DNA from: Actinomortierella ambigua
Lineage: Eukaryota > Mortierellomycota > Mortierellomycetes > Mortierellales > Mortierellaceae
DNA length: 64,000 nt
Assembly (NCBI GenBank): GCA_016098155.1
Contig: JAAAJB010000067.1
Location: forward strand, 24,320-88,319
Direction of reading: 5' to 3'
Under the pieces are notes generated by a model. It was not told the origin of the DNA, did not search any database, and worked only from the letters and a program-made list of their open reading frames with translations. The position numbers and the translations under genes were made by a program. This document shows, piece after piece, positions 35,201 to 46,075 of this stretch. How positions within the stretch are numbered: position 1 is the stretch's first letter; every line of letters starts with the position of its first letter.

Positions 35201-38200
35201 GCAATAACGACAACGAGGGAGAGGACGATGACGACGACGACGACTTCCTCGACCTTGGAGAGCACGAAAAGCCCTCTTTGCTGGTCAAACATCCAGCGCA
35301 ACCCGCGCTGCAGAACGACATATTTGTTGGCTGCTCGTGGAGCGGCATTACGTTCTTCATCGACCAAGATTTTAATACAGCACAATACGATTTTGAATCT
35401 CGTGTGTGTGCTTTTGGAGCAGGTACGACCCCCTTCCACAGCATTGGCGGCACTAAAAAAAAAAAAAAAAAAAAAAAGGGGGGCGTTTCCCCTTTTTCCC
35501 CTTTTTATGGGGACCCCTTTCCCCTTTATCAAATCTTAAACCCAATTNNNNNNNNNNTGGCTGCCCCTCGGGGGCCAAAAAAAAGGGCAGCGAAATAGCA
35601 GGGGGGGATTTGAGAAGCAAAAAAAAAAAAAAAAAAAAAAAAAGGGAGACGATTACCCTTGTTCGCCTTTTTGTAGCGAGCCCTTTGCACTTTATCTAAT
35701 CGTGAATCCAATTAATCCTTCTGATTCATTATAGGAGAATATGCCATCACACCCGGCAAGAACGAACCATGTTTATTCTATGTCGATTTTGATGACAATA
35801 TTTTTGTCTACTACAACTTTCATATTCACTTGGAGCCATCCGTCCCATTTGACAATATTGTCAAGACCGACCCTCGTTTAGTATGTTGCTTGTCGTCAGT
35901 AGAACAAGGGACGATGGTGGTCATCATTTCGTTCTTATACTTATTGGTGCTAACATCGGGACGTTTGCTATCTTGTTACACACCCTCTCCTGTCGAAATA
36001 GTACCAAGCTACTCAAGCTCAGCAAAACTCACTCCGTGGTCAGCAGAATCAAAAGGAGGGCAAGGAGCAAGAGCAACGACAGTCATTGGCAAATAAGGAT
36101 GAGATGGCGACAACAGTACCAAAATCATCCGATCAGGCCCCTGCTTGCATCTCCCGCGACGCAGAACAGCAACCACATCAAAGTCGTGAGACGGCGATGA
36201 CGGACGAGGACCTTCGCGGCTTTATCCACGACTCTCTGTACAATGTGAATCGGTATGAGGACGAGTATCGAAGGCTGAAACGGCTTTTGGAGGTCGAGGA
36301 GGCTAAGAAACGGGCCGTGTTGGCACGCATGAAGACGGCCGAGCGTGAGGCGGAGGAAAGACGCTACGTCAGGCAGCATACCAAAATGGCGAAGGAAGAA
36401 CAGGCTCTGATGCTGGAACACCAGGCGCGCGTGTTGGCGTTTGCGCAAGCACAGGCTGCCAAGGAGTTTCCTCAGCAGCAACAGCACCAATCGAAACCAG
36501 AGGAGACGAGCGCTGTTGAGGAAAGCTATAGCAGTGGATACAGCAATGCTGAAAAGAGTTTGACGGCACACGCGACAACAACAGCGACGACAAGAACAAC
36601 ATCAGGAGCAGCAGAGAGAGGTGGGGAGCCCAACAAACTGAAGCTAGAGCGAACGTCGACCACGAGTTCTATGAGCAGCCTAGCGATGACTTCGCCGACG
36701 GAGATTTTGGCCGCAACCATGATCCCGTCTCTCAAGAGATTAAGCAGTGGAGCCAGTATGTCGACCACGACCAGTAGTAACAGCAGCACAACGGGCACGA
36801 CGAGCACCACCACCACCACCACAACTACAACCACTACGCCCACTACCACGATCATCCCCGCAGAGGTGCTCGGTCGCAGGCGAGGCTCACTGCTGATCCG
36901 CGACGTGCTGGCGAGCTACGAGGGCAAAAAGACGCCGCCTTTGGTACTTTCTCCGACGGCAGCGTCACCTCCGTCTTCGTTCTTTGCAGCTTCGACCACG
37001 GCCGAGTCGCGGTCGACACCAGCGATGGCGCTTGCGAGCTCGCCAATACTGAAGCGACATTCTTCGTCTTCGTCTTTGACGGCCTCCCACCGAGGAGGAG
37101 GAGGAGGAGGAGGAGGAGGGGATGATCCGGCATTGTCTCTCTTGCCCCCTCTGCCTCCGACAGCCGGACCTGCAACTACAGCAGCAGCAGTAGCAATATC
37201 AGGCTCAGCCACATCTACTACCAGTACTACTACAGCAACCGCCAGCGGTAGCAGCGCCAGCGGTGGAGGTCCTCCAACGAGGAAAAGCAGTGGAGATTTC
37301 AGCAGAAGTGGCAGTCGGCGTGCCAGTGGGGACAGCGGCGGAGGAGCCCGCATTCACCATGTATTGAGCGGGTCCACACAACAAGCACAAGGGCACGTTC
37401 TAACATCGCTCATGAAGCGACTACATATCACGGACCTTGGGCACGGAGGGCGGCAAGTGGGGCAATCTCCGAGTGTAGTGAGCGCGAGTGATGCAGCCAT
37501 TTTTGGTCCTAGTGGGGGTCCTGGCAAGGAGGTCAACAACAAAGACAACGACAACGTCAACGATGACAATGAGGATGATCATGGTATTATGGCGCCAGAG
37601 CCAGGATCGGCGGCGTCAAGTCATAGCTCAACGTCATCATCGTTGTCCTCGACATCGGTACGCAGTGTTGGGTCTGGAAGCATCGGGCATAGTCATGGTC
37701 GGCCGATCACCAAGTCGAGCAAGAGCCATTTCTATCACCACCATCATCACCACCAGCATCATCATGGTCGGCCACTCACACCAGGAGGGCACCGGCCCCA
37801 CGGTATTGTGGTGAACCACCGTGGATCGATTGGGCGTCGGATGTCTGCACGAAGCCGGCTGTTGATGGCTCAACAGCACCATCAGCTTTTCCAGCGCGGC
37901 GAAGGAACCAACCCAAGCCACAAGGAAGAGGATGAAATAGAGCTAGGACAAGGGGGTGGTCGTAGCGGCAGTAGGAGGCAAGGTGATGGTGATGATGCTA
38001 CCGGCGCGAATTCTTTAACTCGCACTGGGGATGACGGCTCTGCATCCGAACCATCGACGACAGAGCCGGGAGTTGGGCAGACGACTATCGAACGCGCGCG
38101 CTCGCCCAGCACGTCGCATCCTGGTAGCCAGAGCAACAGCCGGCGGTCAAGTCATGGTGGAGTAACAGGAGGAGGAGGAGGCACAGGAGCAAAGGCGAGC

Positions 38201-39004
38201 GTCGACTTTGGCTTTGGTGACGCCCTTACTAGAGCAGCTGTCGCCGCGACCTCGACGATCATGTCACCGCTTTATCGCCAAACGAGTGAAACCCAAGCCG
38301 GTCATGACATTGTCAATAGCGAAGGAGGAGGAGGACGAGGAGGAGTAGGAGGCGGCAGTAGTAGTGGTGTTGGTGGTGGTGAGGATAGCTCCGACTCTTG
38401 CAGTGGCGGCATGCACACGCCATCGACCATCTCACCAATCCCGTCGCCTGGTCGGATGGACGACGGGGCGGACGACAACACTGGGCTATGTAGTCCAGAG
38501 CATGCGGGGATGACGACGACGACGACGACGACGACAATGATGACGTCCGCTCAACCGAGCCCGAGTGTGGAAGGAGCGCACGAGTTTGTGTTGGCAAAGA
38601 GTTTGTTGTCGCCTCCCTCGCGACCAGGGTCGGCGTCGTCGGGATCCACGACGACGACGTTGCTGGCGACGACGGCAACAGGGTCGGTGAATAAGGCACC
38701 GGCGAGCACCAGTACGAGCATCAACACAGTATCGACGATGAGTGCTGGGGGGAGCCTGGAGACAGGTGGTGGCGCGAGCACATCAGCAAACACTACCATG
38801 ACCGGCGAGCCCTTGGCTGGTCGACGGTCGAGGGCGGAGTCTTTGTTGAGTATCGGGTCGGATGTCGATGGTGGTGGTGGCAGCGGCGGAGTGACCGTGC
38901 CGGATATCATGCTGCTTTCGTCGTCGTATTCGTCAGAGATGACACACTCTTTGTCGGCAGTCGAACGCCTTCGGCAGGAGCAAGAACGGAGAGGGTCCTC
39001 TTCC

Positions 39005-39049
<45 letters not shown>

Positions 39050-39253
39050 ACCAGTGCTGCGACTGGGTCACTCGAGAACTCGCCTCGCCATGGTATCATG
39101 CTGTCACCGACGCTCGGCAGTCGTCGGGCCTCGCATGACCACACAAATAGTGGTAGCATGGGTGGCAGTAGCAGTACGGACGCTTTGAAGGCCGTGCTAC
39201 GCCGTCCCTCAACTCGTCGATCGGTGACGTCTGGGTCGACCGAGGATGCCTAG
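32235..39253 (+). CDS. Giant ITFG2-like (KICSTOR subunit) FG-GAP propeller protein
   Basis: Six exons (32235-32339, 32445-32546, 32664-33828, 33938-35422, 35735-35880, 36002-39253) give 2084 residues, against 447 in human ITFG2. The ITFG2 blocks appear in order, separated by inserts: RHVSLVQKLRWHVTG, FAIGDVDGNG, NEFVIGNLVGELFVFKGN, PWLTCKGLGT, VAIGDIRNWG, VVVISAEGLCHIFDI. After a Ser/His/Gln insert come INRAQIADIDGDGINELVLA, WALDGQIHCLSVS, LIAQPGLNFVMIDHKG, then LALHDMKQQ. After a second acidic/His insert come FVGCSWSGITFFIDQDFNT and PCLFYVDFDDNIFVYYNF. Exon 6 adds about 1080 residues: a charged coiled coil (NVNRYEDEYRRLKRLLEVEE) and then Ser/Gly/Thr-rich disorder with poly-Ala. In animals ITFG2 is part of KICSTOR, which places GATOR1 on lysosomes to restrain TORC1. 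The same role here is inference. The fourth intron contains an assembly gap. Confidence 0.9.
35548..35557. other. Assembly gap (10 N) inside an ITFG2-like intron
   Basis: Ten Ns lie within the intron 35423-35734. Both sides carry a poly-A run of over 20 bases (35455-35477 and 35619-35643) followed by nearly the same 70 bases (35478-35547 and 35644-35713), so the intron sequence here is unreliable. The coding exons on both sides are unaffected: GTACGA donor, TATAG acceptor, phase kept. Confidence 0.95.
38512..38537 (+). repeat. ACG triplet run in the ITFG2-like coding sequence
   Basis: About eight ACG/ACA threonine codons in a row after HAGM in exon 6, within a disordered tail. It is liable to length change. 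Confidence 0.7.
39008..39049 (+). repeat. Pure (GCT)14 run encoding poly-alanine
   Basis: Fourteen uninterrupted GCT codons in exon 6 of the ITFG2-like gene, following SSSS and before TSAATG. Perfect trinucleotide purity suggests recent slippage. Confidence 0.85.
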
Positions 39254-39627
39254 ACGTTATAATGTGAATGCAGCGATTATAAAAAAAATAAATAAAAAAA
39301 AGTACTTTTATAAACACTGTTTTACATCTTTAACAACATTCGTCATGGTCCACTGTCAGGGACAGGAGAATACATAAAAAAACATTTTTTTTAGAAATAT
39401 ATGTATCGTTGACAAGCAAAACAAAAGGCAAGAGGAGAATGTACAATTGAGAACTGAGGACTACGAAATGGAAAAAAAAACACACAGGACATGAACAGAA
39501 GTGACAAAAAAAAGGGCATAAGTCTAAGTGCGTGAGAACGAGGAAGAATGCATGAAGGCAGGCGACAAAAGGGAGGTGATTAAAAGTTGTGGTTGCTTTT
39601 GAGAGGAGGTATTTTTTGTTTTTATCT
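39254..39627. other. Convergent 3' region of the ITFG2-like gene and AFG3
   Basis: AT-rich, with a candidate plus-strand AATAAA at 39287-39292, 34 nt past the ITFG2-like stop. No gene is seen. Confidence 0.6.
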
Positions 39628-42151
39628 TTATGCCGTAGGAGCGGCAGGGTTAGGAGAGGACGCGTCACTGCTGGGGTCATTCACGTTCTTGTACTTTTCA
39701 TCCTGTGGAGTGGCCTCGGTGCCCAGAAGCTCGTGCAGCTTGTCTTGGAAGGGGCGCTTGCCCAGCAGACGCTCCATGTCGGACCGGTTGAGAACCTCCT
39801 TCTCCATGAGCAGCTTGGCGACCTTCTCAACATCGGCACGCTTGTCGGTCAGCAGGTCCATGGTCCGCTTGAAGGCCTGTCCGATCAGACCGCGCACCTG
39901 GGCATCGATCAGCTGACCTGTCTGCTCACTGTAGGGCTTCTTGAACTGCTGATCAGAGGCATCGGGGTTGCCATACGACAGGGGGCCGAGCTCAGGGTCC
40001 ATACCATAGGTAGTGACTATTGAATTTGAACGAAATAGAGAGGTGGGATAGGGTGTGTTAGAACAAACTCCAGCAATAATATGAATTATGTCCGCACATA
40101 GAAACATAGCAACCTAATTTTTTTTGGTTCATACCTTGAGCATAGGCCATCTTGGTGACCTTCTGCAAATCATCCTGAGCACCGGTGGTGATGGTACCAA
40201 AGAAGATGTGTTCAGAGACACGACCACCCAGCGTCATGCACATGCGGTCGAGAAGCTGCTGGGTCGAGTACAGGTACTGGTCCTTGGGCAAGTACTGAGC
40301 ATAGCCCAGAGCGCCGACGCCACGAGGAATGATGGAGACCTTCAGCAGAGGATCGGCGTGCTCGAGGTACCATCCAGCGACAGCGTGGCCAGCCTCGTGG
40401 TAGGCGACGGTCTTCTTCTCCTCAGGCGAAAGAACCTTGGACTTCTTCTCCAGACCGACAATGACACGCTCGATAGCAGCCTCAAAATCAGCCTCGACGA
40501 CACTCTCCTTGTTGTGACGAGCGGCAATGAGGGCAGCCTCGTTACAGACATTGTGGATATCAGCACCAGAGAAACCAGGAGTGAGAGCGGCCAGCTTTTG
40601 GGACAGCTTGGACAGATCCTCGTCCGTCTTGATGGGTCGCAGATGAACGCGGAAGATATCCTGGCGACCCTTGATGTCGGGACGATCGATGGCAATATGG
40701 CGATCGAAACGGCCAGGACGCATCAAGGCATCGTCGAGGACATCGGGACGGTTGGTACCGGCCAAAACGACGATGTGTTCGCTGGATCCGAAGCCGTCCA
40801 TCTCGACCAGCAGCTGGTTGAGGGTCGACTCACGCTCGTCATTGCCGCCAAACTGACCGCCCTTGCCACGGGCCTTACCAATAGCATCAATCTCGTCGAC
40901 GAAGATAATGCAAGGCGCATGCTTCTTGGCACTTGCAAACAGATCGCGCACACGGGAGGCACCGACACCGACAAACATCTCGACAAACTCGGAACCAGAG
41001 ACACTCAAGAAGGGGACACCGGCCTCGCCAGCGGTGGCCTTGGCCAACAAGGTCTTGCCCGTGCCGGGTGGGCCACTGAGGATGGCACCCTTGGGGATCT
41101 TGGCGCCCAGTTTCTCATAGGCGGCCGGGTTCTTCAAAAACTTGACAAACTCCATGATCTCGACCTTGGCCTCGTCCATGCCAGCAACGTCCTTGAACTT
41201 TACAGCGATATCGGTTTCCTGGTTGAAGAGCTTGGCCTTGGACTTGCCGACACCAAAGATGCCCTGACCGGATCCTCCACCGCCCTTCTTGGCCATGTAG
41301 ACGAGGACACCGACGAGCAACAGAGTTGGGGCAAAGTGAAGCAAAGTGCCGAACAAGTTGACCTCGTCACGATAAGAGACGGGGATACGTTCCGATCCAG
41401 GGATGCCGAGCTCATTCTGAGCGTCGTCTAGCTTGCGCTCAAAGGCGTCGACGGAGCCGATAGAGAAGGTGTAGGTCACACCATGGGGAGCGCCGAGCGC
41501 TCCGGGCAGCTGGCCGGGAGCATCGCTGCGCAGGAAGACTCGGACACGGTTCCGGTTCAGGACCACCAGGCGATCGACGAGGCCCCGATCGAGGAAGGTG
41601 GCACGGAACTCTTGCCAGGTGATGTCGCGGCTGTTATCTGATGGCGACATGGCCTTGTAAAGGACGTACGAGGCAAACATCATGGGCAGAACGGTGTTGG
41701 CGTTGAGCTGCATGGAGTAAAAGTTGCCATCGGGGAATTGGTCCTTATTTGGGTGGGGCTTCTTGGGTCCGCCGCCGCTGCCGCCTGTCGATCCGCCCTG
41801 CTGCTGTTGCTGGTTTTCGTTCTTGTTGGAGTTGTTGGACTTGTTGCCATTGGACGAGCCACGCTGACCGTTACCCGAGTTGCCGGGTTTTGGTGCCTGG
41901 CTGCCGCTGCCCTCGGCCTTCTTTGCAGCATCACGGAGGACCTTTCCAAAAAAGTTTTCAAAGCCCTTGGGGACGTTCTCGGGCGAGGGCTTGTTGTCTG
42001 GTTGGGTGTTGTTGGAGTTGAACCGGCGCTGGACGTTTCGGGACAGCAGGGAAGTGTTTCTAGGGTGGCAGCGGGCTGCAGAAGGAAGGGCAATGGACGA
42101 TGGTGCCCTTGTCCTGAAATGGGAGGACAGACGGGCAAGGTAGGCGCTCAT
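39628..42151 (-). CDS. AFG3: Mitochondrial m-AAA protease subunit (Afg3/AFG3L2 type)
   Basis: An ATP-driven zinc protease of the mitochondrial inner membrane, facing the matrix, for quality control and processing of imported proteins. Two exons (42151-40135, 40016-39628) give 801 residues. An Arg/Ser-rich mitochondrial presequence ([25 protein letters not shown]) is followed by a Gly/Asn/Gln-rich stretch. Then come TM1 (about 153-167), the FtsH extracellular domain and TM2 (about 266-287, [18 protein letters not shown]). The AAA module has Walker A GPPGTGKT at 360-367, Walker B IIFVDEID at 415-422, sensor GTNRPD and RPGRFDRH. The protease site is HEAGH at 585-589. The intron (GTATGA to ATAG) splits AQ|VTTYGM. 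The frame is open to an ATG at 42475, but the leader between lacks targeting character, so 42151 is preferred. The C-terminus is acidic/Pro-Ser. Confidence 0.95.
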
Positions 42152-42605
42152 TCGATCGGGAAGGGGAATGAGGGGGATGTTTGTTAGGGAGAGAGGGTGA
42201 TCCGATGATGCTCGGGGATTAAGGGTGAATCGGGAAGGGAGGGAAGTTTCAGTCGCTTGTCGCTCTCTCGTTCTCTCGCAAGTTGGTTGTCCTGCACAGC
42301 AGAGGAAAAGAATGAATGGATGGATGAAATGGGGTGGAAAGTCAGTTGGCAATAATGCAAGAGGGGTTGAGGGAGTGGGTAGGTATGCGCACTGTGTGGC
42401 GCGGGGTGCCTGCTGGGGAGCTGCTTCCTGGCCGCTGTCTTGCACCGAATAAGGCAATTTACCGAGGTGCTTCATAATTGGTGGCGCGAGTGGCTAGAGT
42501 GACGTCATTGTTATTCCTCGAAAGTGGGGCAAGTTTTTCAAGCTTGAGGACAAGCAGCAGTAGCAGCAGCAGCAGCCAGTCGATCACTGTCCATCTCCAT
42601 CCACC
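42152..42605. promoter_or_regulatory. Bidirectional promoter between AFG3 and EIF3D
   Basis: A 454 bp spacer containing a GCAGCAGTAGCAGCAGCAGCAG run just upstream of the EIF3D ATG (about 42549-42573). No separate gene is seen. Confidence 0.5.
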
Positions 42606-44678
42606 ATGTCCTTCCAGCTGCCCGAGATAATCGACAATCCCAATGGCTTCGGCCCCGTTGGCCTGAATGCGCAGTTCCGCGACATCCCCTATGCCCCTTA
42701 CTCCAAGGCTGATCGCCTGGGCAAGATTGCCGATTGGTCTGCCCCTGAGGGTGCTCAGGGCGGTGCCAAGGATCAGCGCGACAACCAGCGTGGTGGCCGC
42801 TCTGGATTCCGCAATGCTCGAGGTATGCCTACCGACTTTTTTTTTTTTTCATCGCCGCTCTCCTTTTAGAATGGTCTACTTTGAGCCATGCCTGCATGCA
42901 AATGGATTCACCCTCTTTTTTTGGAGCAAAGCAAGCAGCTTATCCACTTGGTTACCTTATTTTTAAGAGGGAATGCTCATCTCTAATCTGATTCACCCAT
43001 TCTCCCACACAATACGCACAGACAACTATGTTCCCTTCGGTAGCAACGCCGCTAACGCCTTCAACTACCAGCACACGGAGGACGAGGCCTCGTTCTCTGT
43101 GGTCGACAACCGCTCGGGTGCCAAGAAGACTGTTGCCAACAAGTCGGCCTCTGCCCAGCGCTCGACTCGTGGAGGATTCCGCCAGCAGGGTCAGCAGCGC
43201 AACCAGTTCCAGCGCCTGGGCGGCAACCGTGCTGGTTTTGGTGTCTCCCGTCAGCAGCAGGCTGGCGGCGGTCCCGGTGGTGCCCGTGGTGGTCGCCGTG
43301 GCTACGGCAACTGGCGTGACTTTGACCGCAACCAGCGTGTCCGCGATGCCTCCGTCAAGGTCGGCCCTGAGTGGAACATGCTGGAGGAGATTGAGTTCTC
43401 GCGCCTGAACAAGCTGCAGTTTGAGGTCGAGGAGCCCGAGAACATGTATGGCACCCAAACAAGAAAAAAAAAAGAAGAAAACAGCACGAGAAACAGAAAG
43501 ACATGGCACCCCCCATGGTCATTCATTTATGGATAACAAATTAACTTACTTTCTTCTCTTTATACAAAAAAATGTCTAGTTCTCTCCATGGCTCTGTCGG
43601 TACCTATGACCGTGCCTACGACCGTGTCAACACCAAGGCAGAGAGATTCCTTCAGCAGTCAGACCGCGAGCGTGACATTGTCACGACCTCTGATGATCCT
43701 ATTCTGAACGACTTGGCGAGCAAGCCTGGACGCGAGGGCGAGAAGCGCGTGTTTGCGACTGACACCATTATCAGTGTGCTGATGACTGCCTCTCGTTCGG
43801 TGTACCCATGGGACATTGTCATCAACCGTGTTGGCGACAAGGTGATCTTTGATACCCGCGAGGGCAGCCAGGTCGACTATGTCTCTGTGAACGAAAACGC
43901 CTCGGACCCACCCATGGATACTGGCGACAAGGACAACATCAACTCCCCCAGCGCCCTCTCGTTGGAGGCCACCTTTATCAACACCAACTTTGCTGCCCAG
44001 GTTGTCAAGCAGGACGAGACTGTCAACCTTGAGAACGGCAACCCCTTCTATGATGCCGAGGATAGCTCTGCACCTTTGGTTGGTTACCGTTACCGCCAGT
44101 TTGATTTGTCGTCGACGGAGGAGGAGGACATCTCGCTGTTTGTCCGTACAGAGTTTGACGGTGTGGTCAAGGCTGCCGGCGGTGAGGACTCTTACATCAC
44201 AATCAAGGCCCTGAACGAGTTTGACTCGCGTGCTCAGGGTGCTGGTGGTGCCATGGACTGGCGCCAGAAGCTGGATGCCCAGCGTGGTGCCGTGGTAGCA
44301 ACAGAGATGAAGAACAACAGCTGCAAGCTTGCCCGCTGGATCGTGCAGACGATGCTCGTCGGTGCCGATCACCTGAAGCTCGGCTATGTTTCGCGCTCCA
44401 ACCCCAAGGATGCCAACCGCCACGCCATCCTGGGTACCCAGATCTGCCGTCCCAAGGAGTTTGCTCAGCAGATGAACCTCCAGTTCACAAACGGCTGGGG
44501 TATTGTCAAGACGGTCGTTGACCTGGCTCTGAAGCTGCCCGAGGGCAAGTATGTCCTCGTCAAGGATCCCAACAAGCCTCTTATCCGCCTGTACTCGGTG
44601 CCCAAGTCGACCTTTGAGCAAGACAACGACGAGGGTGACGATGAGGATGCCGGTGCTGATGAGAACACTGAGGCATAA
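42606..44678 (+). CDS. EIF3D: Translation initiation factor eIF3 subunit d
   Basis: A cap-contacting subunit of eIF3 in cytoplasmic translation initiation. Three exons (42606-42822, 43022-43445, 43580-44678) give 579 residues, against 548 in human. The N-terminus MSFQLPEIIDNPNGFGPVG and FRDIPYAPYSKADRLGKIAD is the conserved start. A Gln/Gly/Arg-rich segment (about 125-170) is followed by KVGPEWNMLEEIEFSRL. Exon 3 holds TYDRAYDRVNTK, VFATDTIISVLMTASRSVY, WDIVINRVGDKV, LEATFINTNFAAQ, YRYRQFDL, WRQKLDAQRGAVVATEMKN, LKLGYVSRSNPKDANRH and LVKDPNKPLIRLYSVP, ending in an acidic tail. The second intron has donor GTATGG and joins EPENI|SLHGSV. Codons are strongly biased, as expected for high expression. 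Confidence 0.96.
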
Positions 44679-44935
44679 ACTATCAAGCTTCCCCATTTTT
44701 CTTTTCTTTTGATAAGCTGAGCCGCAGCATGCATGATAATCCTACTCTTTCTCTCTTCTTTTTTTTTCTTTCTTTCTTTCTTCTTTGCCTTGGTTTTATG
44801 TACACATAAAAGCATTTCGATATCTTTTTTTCTTTTGACATTCCATTTGCGTTGTGATTAGAAAGATGATGGTTTATGGATACAAAGAGTTATCTAAAAG
44901 ATGACGATAAGGGGAGAAAATAGGTGCTTTTCTTT

Positions 44936-45683
44936 TTACTTCTTGTCCAGAAGGTCCTTAGCCTCGTTAATCTTGGAGGCCAAGAAGGGCGAACCGCCAC
45001 GATCGGGATGGTTCAGCAACATGATCCTACGGTGAGCCTCCTTGAGCTTTGCAGGGGTGATACCAGCCTCCCTAAAAGACAAAGGCAAAGAAAAGAAGAC
45101 GTGTGCGTATCCGTTAGGTATAAAGAATCTCCATGCCGTAGGAATCCAACCCCTCTCCCTCCCTTCCTCCCCCCTCCTTTATCCATACTTGAGACCCAGA
45201 ATGAGCGCAGCCTCGCGCTTGTCCATCTTCATCTCGAAGCCGCCCTTGTAGTAACTGCCAGCACCGATAGTGTCAGGGCGGGGGATAGCGGCCATGATAC
45301 GGGCACCGTGTAATTGCCATGCCCGCATTGCGGCCTTGGTACCAAAAGCTGCTCCTGCGACGCCGATACCGATCAACAGTGCTGTGGGCTAAAAAGTATT
45401 CGGGTTGTTTGTTATTGTTGTTAACCAGGAACGTCGCGTTAGATGGTTGAGCGTCATAGTGGAAATAAAAAAAAAAAAAGACGAGGAAGGTTTATGTTAG
45501 ACAATGTCATGTCATTGTTTCCGATCGGGTGTGCCGTCTGCATCTCGGGCATGGTTGCATGTGAGCCAGGAACAAGGCATCCATCAGGAGCAACCAGATG
45601 CCAATGAGCAGACTCCGCACGCTGACAAGAGGCTCTTCCAAGAAGAAAGACATTGAGGTTTCTCGAGGAACTAGACATACCAT
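44936..45683 (-). CDS. PAM18: Pam18/Tim14, J-protein of the mitochondrial import motor
   Basis: Stimulates mitochondrial Hsp70 at the TIM23 channel. Coding exons are 45683-45681 (only ATG), 45388-45189 and 45071-44936, giving 112 residues, close to the human DNAJC19 (116). Exon 2 holds the membrane segment ([19 protein letters not shown]) and the conserved linker [20 protein letters not shown]. Exon 3 gives the J-domain core [19 protein letters not shown] with the HPD motif, and [11 protein letters not shown]. The first exon is inferred: the ATG at 45683 is immediately followed by a GTATGT donor, and joining it to the TTTTTAG acceptor gives MPTALLIG, the expected short N-terminus. No other in-frame ATG precedes the membrane segment. 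The join LGL|KEAG is also clean. The gene is divergent from RLP24. Confidence 0.85.
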
Positions 45684-46075
45684 GATGTATGATTTATGAG
45701 TGGAGTTTGGATGCGATGGGATTGTCAAACCTTGGAAACCAACCAATTGATGCATCACCGAACCAGAGTGGCGGACCGGGGGGACGGGCTAGAGCTGAAA
45801 ACAGTCACAAGGCCTGCACGAACGAAAACAAACCAACAATGCTTTTCTTTTTTTTTTTTAGCTTTGACATCGGTCCTTTTTTTTCATTCCCTCTCTTTGT
45901 CAACGGCATCAGCTGTCCATATCCTGTACTCTTATCCGCCTGCGACATATTGGTGTAGCTACGCTCTCCCTCTTTCTCTTTCACTCTCTTGTCTCTCTGC
46001 CTTTTACGTTGAAAGGCCCTTGAGTCGTCACTCCCCCCCTCCTCGTACCTCACTCAATAACAGCAAGGAACCAAT
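45684..46075. promoter_or_regulatory. Bidirectional promoter between PAM18 and RLP24
   Basis: A 392 bp spacer with a CT-rich leader (45962-46050, CTCTCCCTCTTTCTC) on the RLP24 coding strand. No gene is seen. Confidence 0.5.

Noticed and set aside
35558..35618. Short segment between the gap and the right poly-A as a separate exon
   Set aside because: It lies inside the intron, in unreliable sequence next to the gap, and any coding reading would break the GAG|EYAITP join.
40124..41431. A 435-codon plus-strand frame
   Set aside because: Antisense shadow of the AFG3 AAA and protease domains, created by codon bias.
42152..42475. N-terminal extension of AFG3 to an ATG at 42475
   Set aside because: The added 108 residues lack targeting character and lie before a textbook mitochondrial presequence beginning [12 protein letters not shown].
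43659..44696. A 345-codon minus-strand frame
   Set aside because: Antisense shadow of eIF3d exon 3. The sense strand matches the family throughout.
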